Notes under the pieces: model-generated
What the model was told of the DNA's origin: nothing
The model's database searches: none
Seen by the model: the letters and a program-made list of their open reading frames with translations, nothing else
Shown: positions 38,433 through 47,094 of the stretch, piece after piece
How the letters are laid out: each line of letters starts with the position of its first letter
How positions within the stretch are numbered: the first letter of the stretch is position 1
Position numbers and translations under genes: made by a program
Assembly: GCF_002093745.1 (NCBI RefSeq)
Contig: NZ_MTSB01000025.1
Location: 1 to 51,922 of the forward strand
Direction: 5' to 3'
DNA: 51,922 nucleotides
Origin: Pseudomonas graminis
Lineage (GTDB): Bacteria > Pseudomonadota > Gammaproteobacteria > Pseudomonadales > Pseudomonadaceae

Positions 38433-39307
38433 CTGAATTCATTGAGAAATCGATGCCTGTTGCGCCGGAACCGGTGCCACGCAAAAAAGTAGCCCGCCCG
38501 ACCTCGTGGCTGGGCCTGCTGGGCGCGACGGTGTGCTTCATCTGGCTGATGGTCGCGCTGTTCGGCCCCTGGCTTGCGCCGCATCCCGTGGGTGAAGTGG
38601 TGTCCGACAACATGTTTGAAAACATGAGCGCGGCGTACCCGTTCGGCACGGACTACTTGGGCCGCGACATGCTCAGCCGAGTGTTGGTCGGCGCGCGCTT
38701 CACTGTGGGTCTGGCGTTGATCTCTGCCGTACTGGCCAGCGGCATTGGTACGCTGTGTGCGCTGCTGTCGGTGGTCGCGCCCAAATGGCTGGACGAAATT
38801 ATCAGCCGTCTGATGGACGCGTTCATTTCGATCCCGAGCAAGATGCTGGCGCTGATCATGGTGTCGGCGTTCGGCTCGTCCGAAGTGCTGCTGATCTGCA
38901 CGGCAGTGCTCAGTTACACGCCGGGCGCCTTCCGTATCGCGCGCAGCATGGCGGTGAATATCGAGGCGCTGGAATACGTGCAAGTGGCGCGTACGCGGGG
39001 TGAAGGTCGCGTGTATATCGCCTGTCGGGAGATCCTGCCGAACATGCTCAACCCGGTCATGACGGACTTGGGCCTGCGGTTCGGTTTCATCGTGTTGCTG
39101 CTCAGCGGCATGAGCTTCCTCGGGCTGGGCGTGCAACCGCCCGATGCGGACCTGGGTTCATTGGTGCGCGAGAACATCGGTGGCCTCAGTCAGGGCGCCC
39201 CGGCCATCGTGATCCCTGCGCTGGCGATCGGCACGCTGACCATCGGCGTCAACCTGTTCATCGACCGGTTGGCCTCACGGCGCGGTCGCCGCTCGGGAGG
39301 GCATTGA
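38429..39307 (+). CDS. ABC transporter permease (DppC-like)
   Basis: A 292-residue partner permease. The N-terminal cytoplasmic tail is followed by a first helix at about residues 27-49. 'AAYPFGTDYLGRDMLSRVLVGARFTV' is the DppC/OppC signature. The EAA loop is 'LEYVQVARTRGEGRVYIACREILPNML'. It starts within the stop codon region of the previous permease and ends two bases before the ATPase gene. Confidence 0.93.
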   Translation: MTEFIEKSMPVAPEPVPRKKVARPTSWLGLLGATVCFIWLMVALFGPWLAPHPVGEVVSDNMFENMSAAYPFGTDYLGRDMLSRVLVGARFTVGLALISAVLASGIGTLCALLSVVAPKWLDEIISRLMDAFISIPSKMLALIMVSAFGSSEVLLICTAVLSYTPGAFRIARSMAVNIEALEYVQVARTRGEGRVYIACREILPNMLNPVMTDLGLRFGFIVLLLSGMSFLGLGVQPPDADLGSLVRENIGGLSQGAPAIVIPALAIGTLTIGVNLFIDRLASRRGRRSGGH

Positions 39308-39308
39308 G

Positions 39309-41150
39309 ATGAGCCAGTTGATTCGAGTGCAGGACCTGCGTGTGGTCGCCGATGGCGATCACGGCGAACTGGAGATCGTCAAAGGCGTCAGCTTCTCGCT
39401 GGAAAAGGGCGAGGTGCTGGCGTTGATCGGCGAGTCCGGCTCCGGCAAGACCACCATCGCGCTGGCGCTGCTGGGTTATGCCCGGCGCGGCTGCAAACTG
39501 GCCGGCGGCGTGGTTCAGGTGGGCGAGCACGACATGCTCAGCCTGCCGGAAAGCCAGTTGCAGGGCCTGCGCGGCAACCGTGTTTCGTATATCGCACAAA
39601 GCGCGGCAGCGGCGTTCAACCCGGCGAAAAAACTGATTGATCAGGTGATCGAAGGTGCGCTGATTCATGGTCTTGGCACGCGTGCAGCGCTGGAAGCCAA
39701 GGCTGTTGAACTGTTCCGCGACCTGGCGTTGCCCAACCCTGAAACCATCGGTCGGCGTTACCCGCACCAGGTGTCGGGCGGCCAATTGCAGCGGGTCATG
39801 GCGGCGATGGCGCTGATCAGCGATCCGTTGCTGGTGATCCTCGACGAACCGACCACCGCGCTGGACGTCACGACGCAGATCGATGTGCTGCGCGCGTTCA
39901 AGCGGGTGGTCCGCGAGCGTGGCGCGACGGCGGTCTATGTTTCTCACGACCTGGCTGTCGTGGCGCAGATGGCCGACCAGATTGTCGTGCTCAACGGTGG
40001 GCAGATTGTCGAAACCAGCAGCACCGCCGCGCTGCTCAGCGGTCCCGAAGAGGCCTATAGCCGCAGCCTGCTGGCGGCGGCGCGCCCGGACAGGATACTG
40101 ACCCCGGCCAGCGAGGTGGTCAAAGACACCACGCTGTTGACCATCAAGGGCCTGACCGCGGGCTACGGCAAAAAGAACCTGCAAGGCATGCCGATGATTC
40201 GCGTGCTGGAAGACATCGACCTGACCATCCGCCGTGGCCAGGCCGTGGGCGTGATTGGCGAATCCGGTTCGGGCAAGTCGACCCTGGCCCGTGTGGTTGC
40301 CGGTCTGCTGGACCCGGCCCACGGCAGCCTGACGTTCGACGGTGCCGAATTGTCCGGCTCGCTGACCGGTCGCACCGAAGAGCAGTTCCGGCGCATTCAG
40401 ATGGTGTTCCAGAATGCCGACACTGCGCTCAACCCGATGCACAGCGTCAGTGCGATTCTCGCCCGACCGCTGAAAATGTATTTCGGCCTCAAGGGCAAGG
40501 CGCTTCGCGAGCGTATCGACGAACTGATGGACCTGGTGCGTCTGCCTCGCGAACTGGCCGAGCGGCGTCCCAATGAACTGTCGGGCGGGCAGAAACAACG
40601 CGTCAACCTGGCCCGCGCCCTGGCGGCCAAGCCAGACCTGATTCTCTGTGATGAAGTGACCTCGGCGCTGGATACCGTGGTCGGTGCCTGCATCCTTGAA
40701 CTGCTCGGTGAATTGCGTCGCAAGCTGGGTGTGTCTTACCTGTTTATCAGCCACGACATTTCCACGGTGCGCGCCCTGTGCGACGACATCGTGGTGATGT
40801 ACAGCGGCCACAAGGTCGAAGAGGGCAGCCGTGAGGCGTTCAGTCGCGTGCCGTTCCACCCTTACACCGACCTGCTGGTGCATTCGGTGCCGGAGCTGCG
40901 TCAAGGCTGGCTGGAGAGCTGTGGCGTGACTACCGGCAAGCTGCCGCCCATCAGCGCGCCGGCCAACACGCCGGAGCTGTGTACCTTTCTCAATCGCTGC
41001 CCGTCCCGTGTTGAAGGGGTGTGCAACAAGACTGCGCCGGATCGTCGCCTGATTGCAGGCGGCAGTGAAATCCTTTGCCATCGCAACAGCGACGAGCTTG
41101 AGGCCGTGCAAGCAGACCTGAACCCTATGACCGCAGGAGCCTACGCATGA
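39309..41150 (+). CDS. ABC transporter ATP-binding protein, fused DppD-DppF type
   Basis: A 613-residue protein with two complete ATPase domains. Domain 1 has Walker A 'GESGSGKTT', signature 'VSGGQLQRV' and Walker B 'LLVILDEPT'. Domain 2 (from about residue 280) has Walker A 'GESGSGKST', signature 'LSGGQKQRV' and Walker B 'LILCDEVTS' (with Cys-Asp-Glu). The C-terminal oligopeptide-type extension 'CTFLNRCPSRVEGVCNK' carries Cys residues that could hold an iron-sulfur cluster, as in some Dpp ATPases. One fused protein replaces the usual DppD and DppF pair. Its last four bases overlap the next gene. Confidence 0.94.
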   Translation: MSQLIRVQDLRVVADGDHGELEIVKGVSFSLEKGEVLALIGESGSGKTTIALALLGYARRGCKLAGGVVQVGEHDMLSLPESQLQGLRGNRVSYIAQSAAAAFNPAKKLIDQVIEGALIHGLGTRAALEAKAVELFRDLALPNPETIGRRYPHQVSGGQLQRVMAAMALISDPLLVILDEPTTALDVTTQIDVLRAFKRVVRERGATAVYVSHDLAVVAQMADQIVVLNGGQIVETSSTAALLSGPEEAYSRSLLAAARPDRILTPASEVVKDTTLLTIKGLTAGYGKKNLQGMPMIRVLEDIDLTIRRGQAVGVIGESGSGKSTLARVVAGLLDPAHGSLTFDGAELSGSLTGRTEEQFRRIQMVFQNADTALNPMHSVSAILARPLKMYFGLKGKALRERIDELMDLVRLPRELAERRPNELSGGQKQRVNLARALAAKPDLILCDEVTSALDTVVGACILELLGELRRKLGVSYLFISHDISTVRALCDDIVVMYSGHKVEEGSREAFSRVPFHPYTDLLVHSVPELRQGWLESCGVTTGKLPPISAPANTPELCTFLNRCPSRVEGVCNKTAPDRRLIAGGSEILCHRNSDELEAVQADLNPMTAGAYA

Positions 41151-41458
41151 GTGGCCGTTTTGTGAGGCTGGGCGAGCGTGATCGTCCGGTCGTGAGCCTG
41201 GTGGTCGACGGTGCGCCCATCGAAGCCTTGCAGGGCGACACCCTGATGGTTGCGCTGCTGACCCGCAAAGCCGCGCTGCGCCAGTCCGAGTTCGACCCCG
41301 GACGGCGTGCCGGCTTCTGCCTGATGGGCGCCTGTCAGGATTGCTGGGTCTGGACCCGCAGCGGCGAGCGGCTGCGCGCCTGCTCCAACGAAGTCCGCGA
41401 CGGACTCGACATCGTCACCACCCAGCCGGAGGCGAAATGGCCACTTCTTCACGGTTAG
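41147..41458 (+). CDS. small (2Fe-2S)-binding subunit of a flavin oxidase (OoxC/HcnA-like)
   Basis: A 103-residue plant-ferredoxin-like subunit. Cys58, Cys63, Cys66 (GFCLMGACQDC) and Cys79 (RACSN) have the spacing of the [2Fe-2S] ferredoxin fold. It is the small electron-transfer subunit of three-part oxidases such as opine oxidase, hydrogen cyanide synthase and D-hydroxyproline dehydrogenase. The start overlaps the ATPase stop by four bases (ATGA), tying the oxidase to the importer. The next subunit gene starts 22 bases before its end. Confidence 0.9.
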   Translation: MSGRFVRLGERDRPVVSLVVDGAPIEALQGDTLMVALLTRKAALRQSEFDPGRRAGFCLMGACQDCWVWTRSGERLRACSNEVRDGLDIVTTQPEAKWPLLHG

Positions 41459-42846
41459 ATGTTCAGAACCCTGCCAGCCCGAGAGTCGTCATCATCGGCG
41501 CTGGCCCGGCGGGCACCCGTTGTGCGGAAACCCTGCTGGCGGCGGGCATCAAACCGATCCTGATCGACGAGAACCGGCGCGACGGCGGGCAGATCTATCG
41601 TCGCCAGCCGGAAGGCTTCAAGCGTGATTACTCGGCGCTGTACGGCACCGAAGCGACCAAGGCGCGCGACCTGCACGAAAGCTTCGACCGTCTGCGCACG
41701 CAGATCGACTATCGTCCTGACACCCTGGCCTGGAACCTGACGCAAGGCGAGCTGTGCTGTGCCAGCCAGGGCGTACACACGGTGGTCGAATACGACGCGC
41801 TGATGCTGTGCGCCGGTGCTACCGACCGATTGATGCCGATCAAAGGCTGGCAGCTGGCAGGCACCTACAGCCTGGGCGGCTCGCAGATTGCGCTCAAGGC
41901 ACAGTCGGTTTCCATTGGCAGCCGCGTGGTCTTCATGGGCAGCGGCCCGTTGCTCTATCTGGTCGCCAGCCAGTACGTCAAAGCCGGTGCCGATGTGGCT
42001 GCCGTGCTCGACACCTCGCCCTTCAGCAAGCGCCTCGGCGCGATGCCCAAATTGCTGGCGCGTCCTGGGCTGCTGTTAAACGGCATGAAGCTGCTGGCGC
42101 AGTTGTACAGCGCCAAGGTGCCGGTGCATCTGGGCGTGCAGCCCGAAGAAATTCTAGGCAGCGAACAGGATGGCGTGACCGGCGTTCGGGTAACACTCGC
42201 CAACGGCAATGCGCTGACCGTCGATTGCGATGCACTGGCGCTGGGGTATCACCTGCGTCCGGAAACTCAACTGGCCGATCTGGCCGGATGCGGTCTGCGC
42301 TTCGATGAAGCGTCCGGGCAGTGGGTGCTGGCGGTCGACGAAGAAGGTCGCACGTCGGTCAAAGGTGTTTACGCCGCTGGCGACGGCGCGAAGATTCGCG
42401 GTGCCGACGCCGCCGAGCAAGCGGGGCGGCTGGCGGCGATGGCGCTGCTGGACGACCTTGGCCGGCCTGTGGATAACACGCGGCGCGAAGCCGTGCGCAA
42501 GAATCTCGTCGTCATGGACCGCTTTCGCGTCGGGCTCGCCGAAGCCTTCCCGTGGCCTGCCGCTCAGGCCGCTGCGCTGCCGGACGAAGCGATTGTCTGC
42601 CGCTGTGAAATGATCAGCGCGGGCGAACTGCGTGGCGTCGTGCGTGAAAAAGGCGCGTGTGAAGTCAACCGCGCCAAGGCGTTCAGTCGGGTCGGCATGG
42701 GCCGTTGTCAGGGCCGTTATTGCTCGCAGGCCGGTGCCGAAGTGATTGCAGCCGAAGCCGGTGTGCCGGTCGAGCAGGTCGGTCGTCAGCGGGGTCAGGC
42801 GCCCGTCAAACCGTTGTCGATGTTGGTGGACGAGGTGACGTCATGA
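41437..42846 (+). CDS. NAD(P)/FAD-dependent oxidoreductase, A-subunit of opine oxidase-like enzyme
   Basis: A 469-residue subunit. The N-terminal FAD site 'VVIIGAGPAGTRCAETLLAAG' is followed by 'RRDGGQIYRRQPEGF', a second nucleotide-type site 'VVFMGSGPLLYLVASQYVKA' and 'GVYAAGDGAKIRGADAAEQAG'. The C-terminal [2Fe-2S] BFD-type domain has 'CRCEMISAGEL' and 'GMGRCQGRYCSQAG'. This is the HcnB/OoxA architecture. The ATG at 41437 has GGAGGCGAA just upstream. Its stop overlaps the next gene start (ATGA). It likely passes electrons from the catalytic flavin subunit to the membrane chain. Confidence 0.92.
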   Translation: MATSSRLDVQNPASPRVVIIGAGPAGTRCAETLLAAGIKPILIDENRRDGGQIYRRQPEGFKRDYSALYGTEATKARDLHESFDRLRTQIDYRPDTLAWNLTQGELCCASQGVHTVVEYDALMLCAGATDRLMPIKGWQLAGTYSLGGSQIALKAQSVSIGSRVVFMGSGPLLYLVASQYVKAGADVAAVLDTSPFSKRLGAMPKLLARPGLLLNGMKLLAQLYSAKVPVHLGVQPEEILGSEQDGVTGVRVTLANGNALTVDCDALALGYHLRPETQLADLAGCGLRFDEASGQWVLAVDEEGRTSVKGVYAAGDGAKIRGADAAEQAGRLAAMALLDDLGRPVDNTRREAVRKNLVVMDRFRVGLAEAFPWPAAQAAALPDEAIVCRCEMISAGELRGVVREKGACEVNRAKAFSRVGMGRCQGRYCSQAGAEVIAAEAGVPVEQVGRQRGQAPVKPLSMLVDEVTS

Positions 42847-43997
42847 GACAGCCTAAAGTCGATGTGCTGATTATCGGTGGTGGTTTCATGGGCGCTGCGT
42901 CGGCGTTTTTTCTGCGTCAGCACGGCAAGTCGGTGACGCTGCTGGAGCGCGACGTGATCGGCCAGTACGCCAGTGGCGTGAACTTCGGCAACGTGCGGCG
43001 TCAGGGTCGTCACTTGGGGCAACTGGAACTCGCCAATCGTTCCAGAGCGTTGTGGCAGAAGCTGCCGCAACTGATCGGTGAAGACCTGGAATTCCTGCCC
43101 AGCGGTCACATGCGCGTCTGCTATCGTGAAGACGAAATTCCCGAGCTGGAGGCCTATGCAGCGGCCCCGGAAGCGCGGGAACTGGACCTGAAAGTCTACC
43201 GTGGCAAAGAACTGCACGAACGCTTTCCGTTTCTCGGCCCGGACGTGAAAGGCGGCTCCTATGCCCCGCACGACGGTCACGCGAACCCGCGTCTGGCGGC
43301 GCCAGCCTTTGCGCGTGCTGCCATTCGTGCCGGGGCGCGGATCGAAGAACGCACTGAGGTGGCTCACGTTGAAAAAGTCGGTGGCGTGTTTGAAGTCACC
43401 ACCACGCAAGGCCACATTTTCACCGCGGACCAACTGCTGATTACTGCCGGCGCGTGGGGCCAGAAGCTCTCTGCGCAATTCGGCGAACCGGTCCCGCTGG
43501 AGACCAATGGCCCGCAGATGGCCGTCACCGAGCCGGTGCCTTACGCGCTGCCGACGGTGATCGGCGTGTTCACCAAAATCCCTCACGAAGTGATCTATTT
43601 CCGGCAGATCGCGCGCGGCAACATCATCATCGGGGGTGGCTTTCGCAGCAAGCCGGACATGGTCAATCGCCGCGCCTATGTCGAGCCGCGCAGCATCATC
43701 AATCAGGTGCAGCAGATGCGTCGCCTGCTGCCCGGCGTCGGTAATCTGAACATCATCCGCGTGTGGAGCGGGATCGAAGGCTACACACCGGATTCACTGC
43801 CGGTGATAGGCCGCAGCGGCAAGGTCGATGGTCTTTTTTACGCGTTCGGTTTCTGCGGTCACGGTTTTCAGCTCGGCCCGGGCGTGGGCGACGTGATGGC
43901 CGAACTGATCAGCACCGGCACCACCAGCACCTCGATCAGCCCGTTCGACATTCGCCGTTTCGACCTCGTCACAGCACCAGCGAGTAAAGCCTCATGA
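42843..43997 (+). CDS. FAD-binding oxidoreductase, catalytic subunit of opine oxidase-like enzyme
   Basis: A 384-residue DAO-family subunit like HcnC/OoxB. The FAD Rossmann motif is 'VLIIGGGFMGAASAFFLRQHG', with 'ASGVNFGNVRRQGRHLGQL' where glycine-oxidase-type enzymes bind the isoalloxazine, and a C-terminal 'LFYAFGFCGHGFQLGPGVGD'. It should oxidise the C-N bond of a secondary amine or amino acid, releasing an amino acid and a keto acid or aldehyde. Both ends overlap neighbours (ATGA at 42843; deacetylase ATG at 43994), so subunit stoichiometry is probably coupled. Confidence 0.92.
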   Translation: MRQPKVDVLIIGGGFMGAASAFFLRQHGKSVTLLERDVIGQYASGVNFGNVRRQGRHLGQLELANRSRALWQKLPQLIGEDLEFLPSGHMRVCYREDEIPELEAYAAAPEARELDLKVYRGKELHERFPFLGPDVKGGSYAPHDGHANPRLAAPAFARAAIRAGARIEERTEVAHVEKVGGVFEVTTTQGHIFTADQLLITAGAWGQKLSAQFGEPVPLETNGPQMAVTEPVPYALPTVIGVFTKIPHEVIYFRQIARGNIIIGGGFRSKPDMVNRRAYVEPRSIINQVQQMRRLLPGVGNLNIIRVWSGIEGYTPDSLPVIGRSGKVDGLFYAFGFCGHGFQLGPGVGDVMAELISTGTTSTSISPFDIRRFDLVTAPASKAS

Positions 43998-45151
43998 GCC
44001 CCCGTGTACTGGAAATCCTCAAGCGGTTGATTGCCTTCGACACCGTGTCGTCGGAGCCGAACATGGCGCTGATCGAATACGTCCGTGAGCTGCTGGCCAG
44101 CAAGGGCATCGAGTCGTTGATCGTCAAGGACGAGACCGGCAAGAAGGCCAACCTGTTCGCCAGCACCGGCCCGCGTGACGTGCCGGGCGTGCTGCTTTCC
44201 GGACACACCGATGTGGTGCCGGCTGCTGGCCAGGCGTGGACCCTGCCACCGTTTCAGGCGACGCTGCGCGACGGGTGTATCTACGGGCGCGGCACCTGCG
44301 ACATGAAAGGGTTTATCGCCCTGGCCATCGACGCCATGCTCGATGCGGCGGACATGACGCTGATCCGTCCGCTGCAACTGGCTTTATCCCACGATGAAGA
44401 AATCGGCTGCGTCGGTGTGCGACGGCTGCTGGATGTGTTGCATCTGGCGCCAGTGCGTCCGTTTCTGTGCGTGGTGGGCGAGCCGACCCTGATGCAGTTC
44501 GCGGTCGGGCACAAAGGCAAAGCTTCGTACCGCACCTTCTGCCGGGGGCAGGAAGCGCATTCTTCACTGGCGCCCCGGGCGGTCAATGCGATTCATCTGG
44601 CGAGTGATTTCATTGCCGAACTGCGCAAGAGTCAGAAACAGATCGAGCAGCAGGGCGCGCGCGACGAGGGCTATGACATCCCTTACAGCACGGTACACAT
44701 CGGACGTATCGATGGCGGCAAGGCGCTGAACATTGTGCCTAATCTTTGCACGATGGAATTCGAATACCGGAACCTGCCCGGGGACAATCCCGAACGGTTA
44801 CTGGAGCAATTGCGCGAGCGCGCCGAAGTGCTGGTCCGCGAGGCGCGTCAGCTGTCAGGCGTGGCCGCCATCGAGATCGAAGTCATGAACGAGTACCCGG
44901 CGCTGGAGACCCACCCCAGTGTGGAAGCGGTGCGCATGCTGCATGCCTTCGCCGAACCCGGCACGCAGCACGTCAAGGTGTCCTATGGCACTGAAGGCGG
45001 GCTGTTCGCCGGACGGCTCAACGTGCCGGTGGTGGTTTGCGGGCCAGGTTCTATCGAGCAGGCGCACAAGCCGGACGAGTTTATCGACGAGAGCCAGATG
45101 GACGCGGGCGAGCGGTTTTTGCAAAGCCTGCTGGGCTCGCTGAAGCAGTAG
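43994..45151 (+). CDS. argE: M20 family deacylase, acetylornithine deacetylase ArgE-like
   Basis: A 385-residue zinc amidohydrolase. Metal ligands are visible in 'VLLSGHTDVVPA' (His), 'YGRGTCDMKGFIALA' (Asp) and 'LSHDEEIGCVGVRRLL' (catalytic Glu-Glu). The dimerisation lid is 'GHKGKASYRTFCRGQEAHSS'. The family removes the acyl group from N-alpha-acyl ornithine or related amino acids. As pseudomonads recycle acetylornithine through ArgJ, this copy inside a catabolic operon more likely acts on the imported compound or on an oxidation product. Its start overlaps the oxidase stop by four bases. Confidence 0.88.
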   Translation: MSPRVLEILKRLIAFDTVSSEPNMALIEYVRELLASKGIESLIVKDETGKKANLFASTGPRDVPGVLLSGHTDVVPAAGQAWTLPPFQATLRDGCIYGRGTCDMKGFIALAIDAMLDAADMTLIRPLQLALSHDEEIGCVGVRRLLDVLHLAPVRPFLCVVGEPTLMQFAVGHKGKASYRTFCRGQEAHSSLAPRAVNAIHLASDFIAELRKSQKQIEQQGARDEGYDIPYSTVHIGRIDGGKALNIVPNLCTMEFEYRNLPGDNPERLLEQLRERAEVLVREARQLSGVAAIEIEVMNEYPALETHPSVEAVRMLHAFAEPGTQHVKVSYGTEGGLFAGRLNVPVVVCGPGSIEQAHKPDEFIDESQMDAGERFLQSLLGSLKQ

Positions 45152-45265
45152 AGGCTGCCGTCCGGGCGTCAATTTCAGCATCGGACGCTGCCGTTATCCT
45201 GCTTTCAGCATCCTGGACTGCGGCGTCTGCCTAGACTGGCAGGTATCCCGAAACAGGACTCGACC

Positions 45266-46723
45266 ATGCTCAAGAATCAGTTGAAAGACCCCAGCCTGCT
45301 GGTAGAACGCGCCTATGTGGATGGCCAGTGGATCAGCGCCGACGACGGTGCGGCGTTGACCATCACCGACCCGGCAACCGGCGAAACGCTCGCCCGTGTG
45401 CCGGCCCTGCAAGGTCCAGAAACCCGTCGTGCCGTCGAAGCCGCCGACCGCGCCTGGCCGGCGTGGCGTGCGCGTCCTGCCGCCGAGCGTGCGGCGCTGC
45501 TGGAGCGTTGGCATCAGGCGATGCTCGACAACGTCGAAGACCTGGCATTGATCATGACACTCGAGCAGGGCAAGCCACTGAACGAGGCGCGTGGCGAGAT
45601 CCGCTACGGCGCCAGCTTCGTCAAATGGTTCGCTGAAGAAGCGCGTCGTGCCTACGGCGAAACCATTCCGACACCCAGCGCGGATCGTCGCTTGATGACG
45701 CTCAAGCAGCCCGTCGGTGTCTGCGCGGCAATCACGCCGTGGAACTTCCCCAACGCGATGATCACCCGCAAATGCGCGCCGGCTCTGGCCGCGGGCTGCC
45801 CGATCATCGTCAAACCTTCGGACCTCACGCCGTTGTCGGCCTTGGCCCTGGCCGTGCTGGCCGAGCGTGTGGGCATTCCGGCTGGCGTCTTCAACGTGGT
45901 CACCGGCATGCCCGCTGGCATTGGCGAAGAGCTGACCGGCAACCCGGTGGTGCGCAAGATTTCCTTCACCGGTTCCACCGCGGTCGGCCGTCTGCTGATG
46001 CGCCAGAGCGCCGAACACATCAAGCGCCTGAGCCTGGAACTGGGCGGCAACGCGCCGTTTATCGTCTTCGATGATGCCGATCTGGAGCAGGCGGTGGCGG
46101 GCATCATGCTCAGCAAGTTCCGCAACGCCGGGCAGACGTGCGTGTGCGCCAACCGGATTCTGGTGCAGAACGGCATTTATGATCGTTTCGCTGCACGTCT
46201 GGTGGAAGAAGTCGCCAAACTCAAGGTCGGCAACGGTCTGGAAGAGGGCGTGACGATTGGCCCGCTGATCAACCCGGCAGCCGTCAGCAAAGTGGCCCGG
46301 CACATTGATGATGCGCTGAGCCAGGGCGCGACGCTGCTGCATGGCGAGCGTCCGACAGGCGACAGCCAGTTTGTCCAGCCGACAGTGTTGGGCGATACCC
46401 ATGCGGGCATGCTGCTGGCCAACGAAGAAACGTTCGGCCCGGTCGCTCCGCTCATGCGCTTCACCGACGAAGCCGAGGCCCTCGCACTGGCCAACGCCAC
46501 ACCCTACGGTCTGGGTGCTTATTACTTCACCCAGGACCTGCGCCGTTCATGGCGTTTCGGCGAGGCGCTGGAGTTTGGCATGGTCGGCCTCAACACCGGC
46601 ATCATCTCAATGGAAGTCGCCCCGTTCGGCGGCATCAAACAATCCGGCCTGGGCCGCGAAGGCTCCAGCTACGGCCTGGATGAATACCTGGAAGTGAAAG
46701 CGTTTCATGTGGGTGGGTTGTAG
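45266..46723 (+). CDS. NAD(P)-dependent succinate-semialdehyde dehydrogenase-type ALDH
   Basis: A 485-residue aldehyde dehydrogenase closest in pattern to GabD. The conserved parts are 'ITPWNFPNAMITRKCAPALAA' (catalytic Asn), 'FTGSTAVGRLLM' (cofactor), 'LSLELGGNAPFIVFD' (general-base Glu) and 'RNAGQTCVCANRI' with the nucleophile Cys292. The second Cys two residues later is typical of redox-regulated succinate semialdehyde dehydrogenases. It would oxidise a semialdehyde made by the amine oxidases or the aminotransferase encoded nearby. The 114-base gap before it may hold a separate promoter. Confidence 0.9.
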   Translation: MLKNQLKDPSLLVERAYVDGQWISADDGAALTITDPATGETLARVPALQGPETRRAVEAADRAWPAWRARPAAERAALLERWHQAMLDNVEDLALIMTLEQGKPLNEARGEIRYGASFVKWFAEEARRAYGETIPTPSADRRLMTLKQPVGVCAAITPWNFPNAMITRKCAPALAAGCPIIVKPSDLTPLSALALAVLAERVGIPAGVFNVVTGMPAGIGEELTGNPVVRKISFTGSTAVGRLLMRQSAEHIKRLSLELGGNAPFIVFDDADLEQAVAGIMLSKFRNAGQTCVCANRILVQNGIYDRFAARLVEEVAKLKVGNGLEEGVTIGPLINPAAVSKVARHIDDALSQGATLLHGERPTGDSQFVQPTVLGDTHAGMLLANEETFGPVAPLMRFTDEAEALALANATPYGLGAYYFTQDLRRSWRFGEALEFGMVGLNTGIISMEVAPFGGIKQSGLGREGSSYGLDEYLEVKAFHVGGL

Positions 46724-46740
46724 CAGCGCAGTACAACTGA

Positions 46741-46950
46741 CTCTCGTGCCCATGCTCCAGGCACATCGTCATACACAAGCCCTGGAGCGCCCGAAATAAA
46801 GGGCTTCAAGGCTTCTGCCCGAAGGGCGTGAGGGCAAACGTGTTCGCTCACTCTCGTGCCCATGCTCCAGGCTCATCGTTATACAAGCCTTGGAGCGCCC
46901 GGAATAAAGGGCTTCAAGGCTTCTGCCCGAAGGGCGTGGGAGCGAACTTG
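46741..46950. repeat. tandem duplication with 110-base period
   Basis: 'CTCTCGTGCCCATGCTCCAG' begins at both 46741 and 46851. The two units stay closely similar through 'GGGCTTCAAGGCTTCTGCCC' and 'GAAGGGCGTG', differing by scattered substitutions and a 2-base gap. The 3' end of each unit contains a REP-like 'GCGAACTTGTTCGC' or its decayed form 'GCAAACGTGTTCGC'. Confidence 0.8.
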
Positions 46951-47025
46951 TTCGCGAAGACGGTGTGTCAGTCGATGCATTTTCGGCGGTCACACTAACC
47001 CTTTCGCGAACACGTTCGCTCCCAC
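46936..47025. repeat. REPIN (two inverted REP sequences)
   Basis: Left REP: GTGGGAGCGAACTTGTTCGC (46936-46955) with a GCGAAC-TT-GTTCGC stem. The right REP is the inverted copy, GCGAACACGTTCGCTCCCAC ending at 47025. About 50 bases lie between. This is the standard Pseudomonas REP doublet, of a sequence variant (GCGAAC stem) different from the array at 51.5 kb (GCGGAC stem). Confidence 0.85.
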
Positions 47026-47094
47026 GGCCTCCGGCCAGAATCAAAAGCGGACGTGTGTATAACGATGAGTGCTCCGCGTCGGCACGATAATCAG

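Larger units (their letters stand above)
46724..47094. other. 371-base non-coding gap filled with repeats
   Basis: Between the convergent aldehyde dehydrogenase and hydroxyacid dehydrogenase genes lies a 110-base direct repeat in two copies (46741 and 46851), followed by a REPIN (46936-47025). No gene is supported here. Confidence 0.7.

Noticed and set aside
39258..41111. A 617-codon open frame antisense to the fused ABC ATPase
   Set aside because: Very Arg/His/Gln-rich, no recognisable domain, while the other strand has two full ATPase domains.
41147..43997. Naming the three-subunit enzyme hydrogen cyanide synthase hcnABC
   Set aside because: The architecture matches, but overlaps with an importer and a deacylase indicate a catabolic opine-type oxidase; cyanide synthesis from glycine needs neither.
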